Part shown: positions 16,811 to 25,511 of the stretch, piece after piece
Numbering within the stretch: position 1 is the first letter of the stretch
Layout of the letters: each line of letters opens with the position of its first letter
Source of the DNA: Anaerolineae bacterium
GTDB lineage: Bacteria; Chloroflexota; Anaerolineae; Aggregatilineales; Phototrophicaceae
Reading direction: 5' to 3'
DNA length: 64,000 bases
NCBI GenBank assembly: GCA_022823945.1
Contig: JAJEBK010000024.1
Span: forward strand, 1 to 64,000
Translations under genes and position numbers: made by a program
Notes under the pieces: model-generated
Databases searched by the model: none
Told to the model about the DNA's origin: nothing
Seen by the model: only the letters and a program-made list of their open reading frames with translations

Positions 16811-17218
16811 TTAGCCTCCGATGATTTTGACCTGCACCTGACGGCTGCGCGGACCATCAAATTCACAAAAGAGCAGACTCTGCGAGCCGCCCAGCAGCAA
16901 GCGTCCAGCGGCGATGGGCAGCACGAGAGATTGTCCCACCAGCGCCGCCTTGATATGCCCGGCTGCATCGGCTGGCGTATCATATTGATGCGCGAAGTCC
17001 ACTCGCGTAGGCACAATCCTGCGCAGCTCGGCGATAATATCTTCTGTCGTGGCGGCATCCAACGCCGAGTTGATGGTGATGCCGGCTGTCGTATGCGGCA
17101 CAACCAGCGCACACAGACCGCTTTCTATGCCGCTGGCAGCCACGACAGCTTGCGCCTGCGCCGTGAAATCGACCAAGGCATCGCCGGATGGTGTTTCCAG
17201 GTCTATGATCGTCAGCAT
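16811..17218 (-). CDS. yjbQ: YjbQ family protein (UPF0047)
   Basis: 135-residue protein of the YjbQ family, some members of which have weak thiamine-phosphate synthase activity; the real role is unclear. Family motifs are present: VPHTTAGITINS (about residues 40-51), GHIKAALVGQSLVLPI (about 86-101) and LLLGGSQSLLFCEFDGPRSR (about 106-125). It overlaps the end of the PfkB-family kinase gene by seven bases and ends two bases before the nucleoside hydrolase start, so it is tightly coupled to both. That placement suggests a sugar- or nucleotide-related function. Confidence 0.9.
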   Translation of the reverse strand: MLTIIDLETPSGDALVDFTAQAQAVVAASGIESGLCALVVPHTTAGITINSALDAATTEDIIAELRRIVPTRVDFAHQYDTPADAAGHIKAALVGQSLVLPIAAGRLLLGGSQSLLFCEFDGPRSRQVQVKIIGG

Positions 17219-18147
17219 GACAAGTCGATTCCCTTTCGATGAGCATCGAGCAACGCTTGCAGTTCAGCGCGCGAGGGCACATTGCGGCCAGCGCCGGCTC
17301 GTCTCACACTGGCAGCCCCCATCGCATTGGCGATTGTGCCACATTCCACCAATGAATACCCTTGCAAATCCGCCCAGATGAAGGCGGCGGCAAACGCATC
17401 ACCCGCGCCGATCGTGTCAATCACTTCGACCGCGAAGCCCGGGACATGCACATCTGTCTCGCCCGAGAGTATGCGGCAGCCACGCTCGCCCAGCTTCAGC
17501 GCGATTGTCAGCTGGGGATGACGCCGCAGCAGGTCGCGCAGGTCATGCGTCACAAAGGCAATTTCGTCGCCGGTCAGCAGCAAGACATCGACCAGCCGCA
17601 AGGCTTCAGCGACTCGATCGCGTTGCAATCCGCCCAGAAAGGGACCGACATCAAAATAGACGCGGCGAGGCTCTCGCGCCAGCCAGGAAAATGCCCCTGC
17701 CATCAGCCCGGCCAAGCGCTCTTCCAGCAATGTGTAGCCGGGCACGAACACGGCATCCGCAGCGGTCAATCGCTGTGCCGCCGCAGCGTTGAAATGGATG
17801 GTGCCGCCCTGGCCATAGCGTCCTAGGAAGACATGATCTCTCGTCTGTCGGTCGCTCAAAGACACGACCGCCGTGGTCGTGCTATTGGATGGCATCTGCA
17901 GCGCTGCGATATCGACGCCCGCCTCCGCCAACAGCTCAATCAAAAAGCGCCCCACGACATCATCGCCGACCGCGCCCAGCGCCGCCACATCCAGCCCCAG
18001 CCCCCGCGCCGCCAGGATTGTGGTGCAGGCACCACCCGCTTCAAAGCACAGCGAATGCGCAGTTTGATGCTCGCCCGCCCTCGCAGGCAGCTGTACTTCC
18101 AACAGCAGATCCATGACCAGATCGCCAATCGTGACCAGCGTTGTCAA
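17212..18147 (-). CDS. PfkB family carbohydrate kinase
   Basis: 311-residue ribokinase/nucleoside kinase-type enzyme. N-terminal G-D-L-V-M-D and FEAGGACTTILAARGLGLDV (about residues 35-54) form the substrate-side signature. The C-terminal DTIGAGDAFAAAF motif carries the catalytic base Asp250. In this operon the likely substrate is ribose or a nucleoside released or imported by neighbouring products. It is followed with overlap by the YjbQ gene. PfkB members vary in specificity, so ribokinase is only a guess. Confidence 0.88.
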   Translation of the reverse strand: MTTLVTIGDLVMDLLLEVQLPARAGEHQTAHSLCFEAGGACTTILAARGLGLDVAALGAVGDDVVGRFLIELLAEAGVDIAALQMPSNSTTTAVVSLSDRQTRDHVFLGRYGQGGTIHFNAAAAQRLTAADAVFVPGYTLLEERLAGLMAGAFSWLAREPRRVYFDVGPFLGGLQRDRVAEALRLVDVLLLTGDEIAFVTHDLRDLLRRHPQLTIALKLGERGCRILSGETDVHVPGFAVEVIDTIGAGDAFAAAFIWADLQGYSLVECGTIANAMGAASVRRAGAGRNVPSRAELQALLDAHRKGIDLSC

Positions 18148-18149
18148 AA

Positions 18150-18300
18150 TCTCTGTGCCTCTGTGAAACCAACGAAGATTGAAAAAAATGAACCACCGAG
18201 TACACCGAGTTGTATGAGTAAATCGAGTGATTTATGCCTCTGTGTTCTCTGTGTTCTCTGTGTCAAAAATATTGCATTTCTTTGTAGAATTTGCTTCTGC
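18150..18300. repeat. Dispersed CTCTGTG / ACCGAG-type intergenic repeat
   Basis: Contains CTCTGTGCCTCTGTG near 18151, ACCACCGAGTACACCGAG near 18192 and CCTCTGTGTTCTCTGTG with a further TTCTCTGTG near 18237-18262. The same vocabulary recurs at 28655-28724, 32425-32475 and 37825-37860. Such short quasi-repeats are scattered in many environmental genomes and have no known role. It fills the gap between the PfkB and ADP-ribosylglycohydrolase genes. Confidence 0.55.
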
Positions 18301-18302
18301 GT

Positions 18303-19292
18303 TTAGTCCGCGATCATCCTCCGCAACCCAGCAGCGATTTCCCGCACGCCATACGACCGAAACACGGCGTCACCTTCGAGCACGGCGACATCGGCTTCTG
18401 GAATAGCGTCCATGCCAGCGAATGCGCCGGCAATAGCGCAAGCGATCGCGCCTATGGTATCGGCATCGCCCGACAGGTTGGCGGCCAGAATCGCCGTCCG
18501 CTTGGGATCGCCATCTGCCATCCGCAAGATGCCAAAAGCCGCGCCGACAGTCTCCGGCACATTCAACGTCGCGCCCACTTCATCAAACAGCCGACGCAGA
18601 CGAGTTGGCGCGTCGTCCGAGCTGATGGCGATCGCCAGCGCTTGCTCGATCTTGAAAGCGACCGAAGCGCCGAACCAGCGCCTGCCCTGCTCACGACCCA
18701 TTGCCGCGCCCAGCAATCCCGCCGCGATAACATCGTCCAGCGAATCCGCCAGCATGGCTTGGGCAATTGCCGCCGCCACAGCCGCCGCGCCCGACACAGC
18801 CGGCTGCGTATAATGCGTGGGCATGCAGACGGTTGCAGTGTCTGCGACAGCGCCAGGAATGTCGCCGGGATGCAGCAAGCCGACCGGAGCAATGCGCATG
18901 GGAGCGCCATTGGTATCGCCCCACAAGCCGGTCGCGCGCGGGTCTTCGCCAGCTTTCAGCGCCTTGATGCCGCGCCGCGTGCTGGGTCCGACATAAGGCG
19001 AATTGTCACCATCGACGCGCTCGTACCAATTCAGAAGCGCCCGCACAGTCGCATCCAAGGTGACGCCGCCCGCCGCGATGAATGCCTGCGCCAACGAGAA
19101 AGCTTGCTCGGAATCATCGGTGATGCGCCCAGCCGGCAGACCAGTGTGCACCAGGTGGTCCTGCGGGGCGGCCTGCCAGCTATCCAGCCAGCCAAATGCG
19201 CGGATGGTGTCGTCGGGGTGGATGTGCGCTGGCATGGCGAAGGCGTCGCCGAGTGCCTGACCATATAGACAGCCGAGGATTTTGTTGTGCAT
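18303..19292 (-). CDS. ADP-ribosylglycohydrolase family protein
   Basis: 329-residue all-helical hydrolase (DraG/ARH-type fold). The start at 19292 is preferred because the family begins at MHNKILGCLYGQALGDAFAM; a 20-residue upstream extension is not conserved-looking. Metal-binding motifs are present: TDDSEQ (about residue 61) and SGDADTIGAIACAIAG near the C-terminus. Members remove ADP-ribose from proteins or split related N-glycosidic bonds. Sitting in a nucleoside-breakdown operon, it may act on ADP-ribose-like or nucleoside-like metabolites rather than on modified proteins; this is inference. Confidence 0.88.
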   Translation of the reverse strand: MHNKILGCLYGQALGDAFAMPAHIHPDDTIRAFGWLDSWQAAPQDHLVHTGLPAGRITDDSEQAFSLAQAFIAAGGVTLDATVRALLNWYERVDGDNSPYVGPSTRRGIKALKAGEDPRATGLWGDTNGAPMRIAPVGLLHPGDIPGAVADTATVCMPTHYTQPAVSGAAAVAAAIAQAMLADSLDDVIAAGLLGAAMGREQGRRWFGASVAFKIEQALAIAISSDDAPTRLRRLFDEVGATLNVPETVGAAFGILRMADGDPKRTAILAANLSGDADTIGAIACAIAGAFAGMDAIPEADVAVLEGDAVFRSYGVREIAAGLRRMIAD

Positions 19293-19357
19293 GAGCTGGT
19301 CCCTTGGCGAATGGCGAATTCGTGACAACCCCTGCGTGTGCCAGAAAAGCAAGCGGT

Positions 19358-19717
19358 CTACAGCGGCTCGCGGCGGACCTCTATTCCGCGGCGGATGGCA
19401 TCCAGCAGATCGACACTGCGGGCATGATATTCGTTGGCTCGTTCCAGTTTATCTTCGAGGCGCTGCATATCGGCTTTCATTTCCATGCGCAGGGCGTCCA
19501 TCTTGGCTTCTTGCTGCAAGAAGCGTTCGTCCACCTTCATGAAGCGCTCATCCATTTTAGCTTCCAGCTTGTCGATGCGCTCGTGGACTGTATCAATGCG
19601 ATCATCAAGCCGCTGGATGTCGTCTTTCGAGGGCAAGCGCCAACGCAGACTGGCGAGTAGCACCAGAACAGTCACAATCTGCAGAATTGTGTTGATGTCG
19701 ATTTGTACTATTTCCAT
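19358..19717 (-). CDS. Membrane-anchored coiled-coil protein, unknown function
   Basis: 119 residues: one N-terminal hydrophobic helix (about residues 9-25, ILQIVTVLVLLASLRW) and a long charged coiled coil from about residue 30 to 95, built from repeats such as RIDKLEAKMDERFMKVDERF. GAGG lies before the ATG. It sits between the ADP-ribosylglycohydrolase gene and the last transporter permease on the same strand. Proteins of this type are common small hypothetical genes in related genomes and no function can be assigned. Confidence 0.6.
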   Translation of the reverse strand: MEIVQIDINTILQIVTVLVLLASLRWRLPSKDDIQRLDDRIDTVHERIDKLEAKMDERFMKVDERFLQQEAKMDALRMEMKADMQRLEDKLERANEYHARSVDLLDAIRRGIEVRREPL

Positions 19718-19756
19718 CGCTTGTCCTCACCCTGCTATGGACGATTATACTCCCAT

Positions 19757-21142
19757 TCACTTGCCGCCCACCAGCGCCCGACCGCCGATGACGAACCACA
19801 CTGCTGCGCTCGCCGCCAGTCCAATCGCCAGCGCAATCGGCAGCTCCACGAACAGCGACAGAAAGATGGACAGGTACGCGCCCAGGGACACGAGCGTTAC
19901 GGCGGCGCTTTCTCGCCAGCGCTTCTGGATGCGGAAGATATCGCTGACGAAAGGCAGACCCATGATTATGAGCGCGATGGAAGCCGCGCCTATCGCCAGG
20001 CCAGCCGGCAACGCTGCCTCTGCGCCACCAAAGCCATTGGGAGCTGCCAATATCGCCCCGCTGGTCACCACGCCGATCACCGCGAACATCATCAGCAGCA
20101 TGTGCAAAATGCTGATGCGCTGGATAGCTTGCCAGAATTGCGCGTCAAAGCCCGCGCCAGACGCCGTGCGCATCTCGCTGACTCGCTGGGAAATGCGCCG
20201 CTGCAAGGCATAGATCACCAAGGCCAGCACGGTGGCAAAGTAGGGAATCGACTGCGGCAGTTGCGAAGGGATTTCCAGCGAGCCCATGCGGATGCCCAAC
20301 GCGTCGAAGAATCCGAATATGGACGAAGCGACCATGGTGCCGATAGGCGTGCCGCCACCCAGCGACGGCGTTACCAGCGCGATAAAGCCGCGTCCGTTGG
20401 TCATGTCGCGCTGGAAAAGCTGCAAATAACCCATGCTCATGTGGATGCCGCCCAAACCGGCGAAGAAACCGCTGATCAGCAGCGCCATATAGCGGATGCG
20501 CTTGACATTGATGCCCACCGATGCCGCCGCTTCCGGATTTTCGCCGACAGCGCGCAGGTGCATCCCGATAGGCATGCGATACAAGAAAAAAGCCACGACG
20601 AAGACAGCGATGAAAGCCAGCCAGGTCATGACACTTTGATTATCAAAGACGCCGAAGACAAAACCGCCTAGCAGCGGGATATCGTTGATGAACTCTGGCA
20701 GCTGGATAAACGGCATCTGCAAGCTGGCGAGAGTGCTGGTGTTGCCGCGGTCGCCAGTCAACTCAAACATAATCGCCACCGTCGCCGAGCTACCGAAGAT
20801 GTTTAATGCGATGCCCGACAGGAACAAGTCGCCTTTGAGATCCAGGTGAAAAAGCGCCAGTACAAACGACAGCAGCAGCGAAACACAAACGCCCAGCAGC
20901 AGACCCAGCCAGGGACCAACGGTCGTGCCGACTTCTGCGCCAAACCAGTCTTGCGAATAGGCGCTGACGACCACGCCGGTGAAGGCGGACGAAAGCATCA
21001 TGCCCTCGAGGCCGATATTTAGCACACCGGCTTTTTCCGATATCAGCGCGCCCAACGAGGGCAGCAATATAGGCGTGGTTACGCGCAATATCGCCGCCAA
21101 GAAGACGGCGCTGAAGATGCCGTCAATTACATTTTCAAACAT
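19757..21142 (-). CDS. Nucleoside ABC transporter permease (BMP-linked, YufQ-type) with extra C-terminal segments
   Basis: 461-residue inner-membrane permease. The first ~310 residues match the second permease of BMP-family nucleoside importers, with the signature LGALISEKAGVLNIGLEGMM (about residues 29-48) and GTPIGTMVASSIFGFFDALG. Typical members have about 300-320 residues; here a further ~140 residues add about four hydrophobic segments (HMLLMMFAVIGVVTSGAILA, IALIIMGLPFVSDIF, AVTLVSLGAYLSIFLSLFVE, LAIGLAASAAVWFVIGG). It works with the permease, ATPase and binding protein upstream. GAGGA precedes the ATG, and a GC-rich repeat separates it from the preceding permease. Confidence 0.88.
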   Translation of the reverse strand: MFENVIDGIFSAVFLAAILRVTTPILLPSLGALISEKAGVLNIGLEGMMLSSAFTGVVVSAYSQDWFGAEVGTTVGPWLGLLLGVCVSLLLSFVLALFHLDLKGDLFLSGIALNIFGSSATVAIMFELTGDRGNTSTLASLQMPFIQLPEFINDIPLLGGFVFGVFDNQSVMTWLAFIAVFVVAFFLYRMPIGMHLRAVGENPEAAASVGINVKRIRYMALLISGFFAGLGGIHMSMGYLQLFQRDMTNGRGFIALVTPSLGGGTPIGTMVASSIFGFFDALGIRMGSLEIPSQLPQSIPYFATVLALVIYALQRRISQRVSEMRTASGAGFDAQFWQAIQRISILHMLLMMFAVIGVVTSGAILAAPNGFGGAEAALPAGLAIGAASIALIIMGLPFVSDIFRIQKRWRESAAVTLVSLGAYLSIFLSLFVELPIALAIGLAASAAVWFVIGGRALVGGK

Positions 21143-21155
21143 CGCTGTCCTCTTC

Positions 21156-21267
21156 TACCCCCACCCCAACCCCTCCCCCAAAATGAGGGAGGGTCTTACC
21201 AGGCACCATACTGCTTCGACTACTCCCCTTCCCTCCCTGTGGGGGAAGGGGCCGGGGGATGGGGGAG
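21156..21267. repeat. Paired GC-rich intergenic hairpins (copy 4)
   Basis: CCCCAACCCCTCCCCCAAAA with TGAGGGAGGG (about 21163-21194), then TCCCCTTCCCTCCCTG with GGGGGAAGGGG (about 21223-21251) and a G-rich tail to 21267. It lies between the two nucleoside permease genes and closely resembles copy 1. Confidence 0.75.
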
Positions 21268-21270
21268 AGA

Positions 21271-23022
21271 TTAACCATCCGCCACCTCCAGCGCAGCTAC
21301 AGCATGCCCCTCTTCATCGATGTCCGCGCGTTTTTGGCGAGCCTGGAAGAAGCTCACCAGCGCCTCGGCTGTGATTAGCAAAATGATGATGGCCTGGATC
21401 ATGCGCACCACCTCGAAGCTGACATTGGCATCGCGCTCCATGAATTGCGCGCCAGCCCGCAGATAGGCATAGAGCAAGCCCGTGAAGGGCACGACCAGCA
21501 CATTCAAACGCGCCAGCAGCGCCACCACCACCCCTTCAAAAGCCAACGCGAACGAGATATTGAGGATCAACTGTCTATGGATGCCATTCGCCAGGTGCAT
21601 GCCCGCCAAGCCGGCCACGATGCCGCTGATGGCCATCACCAGCATGATCGTGCGCCGCGAGTTCACGCCGCCATAATCGGCAAAGCGCAGGTTGCTGCCG
21701 ATGATGCGGATCTCGTAACCCAAGGGCGTGCGACGAATCAACAGCCAGGCCAGGAAAACCACCACCACCAGGATAAACACGGCGATCGTAACCTGCGTCT
21801 TGTCGACGATGACCGGCAAGACAGCGTTGGCGGTGAATTTTTCAGAAGCGACATAACCGGCCGTGGGTGGCTTTAATTGGAAGTTGAGCACCATCTCGAA
21901 GAAGCGCGTGGCGATCACATTCAGCATGAGCGTCGAAACCAGTTCGTTTGCGCCCAAATAGGCTTTTAATGCGCCGGGGATCAATCCATAGACAAAGCCG
22001 GCTGTGCTGGCCGCCAGGATAATAAATGGGATCAAAATGACGCTCGGCACATTGGGCGAGTTGAGCGCGATGATGCCGCTGACCAGCGCGCCAAAATATA
22101 GCTGACCCTCGGCGCCGAGGCTGAATTGCTGGGCGCGGAAGACGATCGCAAAACTCAAGCCCAACAAGATGAGCGTGATGGCATCCTGGATCCACACACC
22201 CCAGCGATTTACCCGTTCGATGGGACCCAACAGCAGCGCCTCAAAAGCCAGCCGCGATTGATTCAATGCTTCGGAATATGTCGTGGCGGCGCTGATGTCT
22301 TCGGGGCGAGCATAGAGCGTATAGACGGCATCGGCTGGCAAAGTGTAGCCCTCGATCACCGCGTCTTTGCTGCTGACCAGGTCATCAAAGGTCTCGTCGA
22401 CTTGCAATTCGCTGGCCGAGGTCGCAGACGCCAAAGCCAAGCCCGCTTCATCGCGCAGCTCCACCAGCATATCGACTGGCGAGCGGCGGTTTTTGGCATA
22501 GGCCAGCAGCGAGACGACATCACCGGCCCGCCCGGCGAATGTCCAGGCGACCTCGCTGACCGGCTCGACGACATTGGGTTTGTTGAATTCGCCACCGCGC
22601 GCCCGGTTGTAGCGCAAATCGACAGCGTCGTTGTCGACTGGCGAGGCCTCGCTTATCACCTGCACGCGGAATTCGCCCCGCTCGAAGCGACTGGCTTCGT
22701 CCAGGTTGAAGATGAATGTAACCAAAAAACCCAGCAGCAGCGCCACGATCACGGTCAGCAGAACGCGGATCGCCCCGCGCCGCAACTCCACCACGAATAG
22801 CAAGATGCACGCGCCCACTAACCCGTTGACCAGCAGGATATTTTGCCAACTGGCTGTGCCCGTCATTTTTTCGACCGAACCGCCAAACATGGTCTGCGTG
22901 ATGAAGAGAGTGGCAACTGCGCCAGCAACCATGCCCACGATCATCAACATGTGCTTCCGCAGGAATGGGACGGCGGTGCCACTATCGGACGCGGCTGCTT
23001 GTCCCTTGCGCTTGTTCGTCAT
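21271..23022 (-). CDS. Nucleoside ABC transporter permease (YufP-type) with N-terminal soluble insert
   Basis: 583-residue permease, nearly twice the usual ~350. The classic permease part starts near residue 270 (TLILLGLSFAIVFRAQQFSL, GAEGQLYFGALVSGIIALN) and continues through NELVSTLMLNVIATRFFEMV and GGVNSRRTIMLVMAISGIVA. Before it there are about three N-terminal membrane helices and, at about residues 110-265, a soluble, probably periplasmic region (RFERGEFRVQVISEASPVDN, AWTFAGRAGDVVSLLAYAKN). Its start overlaps the ATPase stop by four bases (ATGA). The added domain may help receive ligand or assemble the complex. Confidence 0.88.
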   Translation of the reverse strand: MTNKRKGQAAASDSGTAVPFLRKHMLMIVGMVAGAVATLFITQTMFGGSVEKMTGTASWQNILLVNGLVGACILLFVVELRRGAIRVLLTVIVALLLGFLVTFIFNLDEASRFERGEFRVQVISEASPVDNDAVDLRYNRARGGEFNKPNVVEPVSEVAWTFAGRAGDVVSLLAYAKNRRSPVDMLVELRDEAGLALASATSASELQVDETFDDLVSSKDAVIEGYTLPADAVYTLYARPEDISAATTYSEALNQSRLAFEALLLGPIERVNRWGVWIQDAITLILLGLSFAIVFRAQQFSLGAEGQLYFGALVSGIIALNSPNVPSVILIPFIILAASTAGFVYGLIPGALKAYLGANELVSTLMLNVIATRFFEMVLNFQLKPPTAGYVASEKFTANAVLPVIVDKTQVTIAVFILVVVVFLAWLLIRRTPLGYEIRIIGSNLRFADYGGVNSRRTIMLVMAISGIVAGLAGMHLANGIHRQLILNISFALAFEGVVVALLARLNVLVVPFTGLLYAYLRAGAQFMERDANVSFEVVRMIQAIIILLITAEALVSFFQARQKRADIDEEGHAVAALEVADG

Positions 23023-24560
23023 GCGTACCGCTCCATTTCTGCCCGCTCTTGCCGCTCTGCTCCCAGCATATAGTAGCCGATGCGCTCTTCGGTCAGCTGT
23101 TCATCGTTGGGGAAGATGCCGACAATTTCGCCCTCATACATGACCATGATGCGGTCGGACAGCTTCATCACCTCTTGCAGGTCGGCGGAGATCAACAAAA
23201 TTGCCAAGCCATCGGTGCGCTGGTCGACCAGTTGCTGATGGATGAATTCAATCGCGCCGATATCGACGCCGCGCGTGGGCTGGGCGGCAATCAGCAATTT
23301 GGGCGAGGACGACAGCTCGCGCGCCACCACCACCTTCTGCATATTGCCGCCGGAAAGCGCGCTGACAGGAATGGCTCCATCCGGCGCGATGATGTTGAAT
23401 TGGCGGATCATGTCTGCGCCGTTCTCATCAATGGCGTTGATATCGAGCAAGCCGCGGCGCGTAAAGGGCTCGCGATAATAGCGGTCGATGATCAGGTTAT
23501 CGGCGATGGACGACCACAGGGCGACGCCATTGGTCAGGCGGTCTTCGGGGATATGCGCCACATTGTGCTCGCGCACCGACCGTGGACCGCGCCCCAGGAT
23601 CTGCTCGCTGCTGATGTAGGCTTCGCCAGTGGTTGGCGGTCGCAAGCCCGTCAAAACTTCTGCCAGCTCGGTTTGTCCATTGCCCTCGACGCCGGCGATG
23701 CCCAGGATCTCGTTCTCGTAAACATTGAAGCTGACATGCTTGAGCAACTGATGTCCGCTGCTGTCGGCATAGGTGAGGTCATCGACTTGCAGGACGGGGT
23801 CGCCTCGCGTTATCGGCGGACGGTCGACCTGCATGAACACCTCGCGCCCGACCATCATACGCGCCAGTTCGCGTTCGCTGGTCTTGGCAGTATTGACCGT
23901 GCCCACCTGACGGGCATCGCGCATGACCGTCACGCGGTCGCTGATTTCGATGACTTCCTTGAGCTTGTGCGTGATGAAAATGACGGTCTTGCCGCCTTCG
24001 ACCAGGTTGCGGATCGCGGTGAAGAGGTCGACTGTCTCGCTGGGAGTCAGCACGGCGGTCGGCTCGTCCAGGATGAGGATTTCTGCGCCGCGATACAGCG
24101 CTTTGAGGATTTCCACCCGTTGACGCATGCCCACGGGGATATCGGCGATCTTGGCGTTGGGATTGACGAACAAGCCGTATTCGCGCGAAAGCTGCTCGGT
24201 ATCGGTCACGGCGCGCGAGAAGTCGATCTGGATGCCCTGTTTGGTTTCGCGGTTGAGGATGATGTTCTGCGCCACCGTGAAACTATCCACCAGCATGAAG
24301 TTTTGATGCACCATGCCGATGCCCAACTCGATAGCCGCCTGCGGATTGGGGATTTGAACTTCCTGGTCGCGGATGAACAACGTGCCTTCGCTGGGCTGCT
24401 CCAAGCCATAGAGGATTTTCATCAACGTGGATTTGCCAGCGCCGTTTTCGCCGACCAGGGCATGAATCTCGCCTTGCTCGACGCGGAAGTTGATGTCGTC
24501 GTTGGCGTGTACGCCGTTGGGATAAATCTTGTGAATGTTCTGCGTTTCGATTATGGGCAT
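23019..24560 (-). CDS. Nucleoside ABC transporter ATP-binding protein (two ABC domains)
   Basis: 513-residue cytoplasmic ATPase of the RbsA/YufO type. The N-terminal ABC unit has Walker [10 protein letters not shown] (about residues 37-45), a Q-loop near QNFMLVD, and Walker B with H-loop ([19 protein letters not shown]). The C-terminal unit is the degenerate second domain usual in this subfamily ([34 protein letters not shown]). Known double-ABC proteins of this family drive nucleoside or pentose importers. It is coupled to the permease gene by a four-base overlap. It is the only ABC ATPase gene in the window. Confidence 0.95.
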   Translation of the reverse strand: MPIIETQNIHKIYPNGVHANDDINFRVEQGEIHALVGENGAGKSTLMKILYGLEQPSEGTLFIRDQEVQIPNPQAAIELGIGMVHQNFMLVDSFTVAQNIILNRETKQGIQIDFSRAVTDTEQLSREYGLFVNPNAKIADIPVGMRQRVEILKALYRGAEILILDEPTAVLTPSETVDLFTAIRNLVEGGKTVIFITHKLKEVIEISDRVTVMRDARQVGTVNTAKTSERELARMMVGREVFMQVDRPPITRGDPVLQVDDLTYADSSGHQLLKHVSFNVYENEILGIAGVEGNGQTELAEVLTGLRPPTTGEAYISSEQILGRGPRSVREHNVAHIPEDRLTNGVALWSSIADNLIIDRYYREPFTRRGLLDINAIDENGADMIRQFNIIAPDGAIPVSALSGGNMQKVVVARELSSSPKLLIAAQPTRGVDIGAIEFIHQQLVDQRTDGLAILLISADLQEVMKLSDRIMVMYEGEIVGIFPNDEQLTEERIGYYMLGAERQERAEMERYA

Positions 24561-24617
24561 GGTTTCTGCCTTGAAAGCTCAGGCGGGCAGGTATCAGTAA
24601 GAATAAACAGCATTCGT

Positions 24618-25370
24618 TTATGGCAATAGGTCGCAGCCTATGAAGTTGCGCCCTGCTTGGTTCGCAGACTCCAGAACCGAAAATGACCCTGCAGCGGGAT
24701 CCACAACATATTCGCCTATGTTGCTCACTGCCTTGATCAGTTCCGTTTGCAAGTTGACAGGCTTTGCATGGGGATGCGCGGATGTGTCCACCTTCTCCCG
24801 CCAGACATCGGGGATGTCATGCGCCTTCCAGACGCCTTTCGCTCGCTTCGGCTGTTTTTGCAAGACAACGCAAAATTCAGATTGTCTGCGTGTGCGATAG
24901 CCCATACCCATGCGCCCCTTGTCCCAGACGAGCATATCGACCACTTCCAGCCGCGTATCACAAAGCCACTGCGTGAAACCCTGGCAGAGGTGGAACTTGT
25001 CCATCCACAGGAAGAGATGCCCCGAAGGAATCAACGCCCGGTCGATGCCGCGCACGAACTCGGCGATCGTCTTTTCGTTCATCTGCAGCAGTGCAGCGCG
25101 CCGCTTGCCTCGCGTCTCGCCCTCGTTGCCATAACCGAGCTTGTCCAGCACGCCACGATATTGTGGATCCAGGAAAGCAACCGGGATGCCCTCAGCCGGC
25201 AGCAACTCCAGGAATTGCAATCCGTCCATCTGCAAGCGCGTATTGGGCACGAGCTGTGGCGGCAAGTCCAACTGCGGCGATTGCAGCGTCCGTTCGTTGG
25301 AAAAGACCGTGTTGCCCGCGGACTGTGGCTCTTCCAGCGCAGCGACTGGTTCCAGCGCTTCAGCCTCCAT
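24618..25370 (-). CDS. Orphan DNA methyltransferase (N6-adenine/N4-cytosine type)
   Basis: About 250 residues from the ATG at 25370, which has AAAGGA six bases upstream; an in-frame start at 25418 would add 16 residues. The catalytic motif IV reads DPQYRG (a variant of DPPY, Asp68 here) and precedes the AdoMet-binding motif VVDPAAGSFSVLESA near the C-terminus, the beta-class order. RRQSEFCVVLQK fits the family's central region. No restriction enzyme is adjacent. It lies between the BMP binding-protein gene and the transporter ATPase gene on the same strand, an unusual location that suggests either insertion into the operon or a regulatory role. Confidence 0.8.
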   Translation of the reverse strand: MEAEALEPVAALEEPQSAGNTVFSNERTLQSPQLDLPPQLVPNTRLQMDGLQFLELLPAEGIPVAFLDPQYRGVLDKLGYGNEGETRGKRRAALLQMNEKTIAEFVRGIDRALIPSGHLFLWMDKFHLCQGFTQWLCDTRLEVVDMLVWDKGRMGMGYRTRRQSEFCVVLQKQPKRAKGVWKAHDIPDVWREKVDTSAHPHAKPVNLQTELIKAVSNIGEYVVDPAAGSFSVLESANQAGRNFIGCDLLP

Positions 25371-25511
25371 AGCGCGTCCTTTGCTGGTTGTCATCGTGGC
25401 GAGGTGCAGCGCAGCCACCGTCAGGAAGCTACGCCTGCTGTTAATCAGGGGCGACCTTTTCAGAAAGCCGCCCCCAGCTTCCTTTGCGTTATGTACAACG
25501 GATGATTGAAA

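Noticed and set aside
22965..24629. Long open frame (554 residues) on the plus strand
   Set aside because: It lies exactly antisense to the clear two-domain ABC ATPase gene and has no recognisable motif; it is a by-product of GC-rich codon use.
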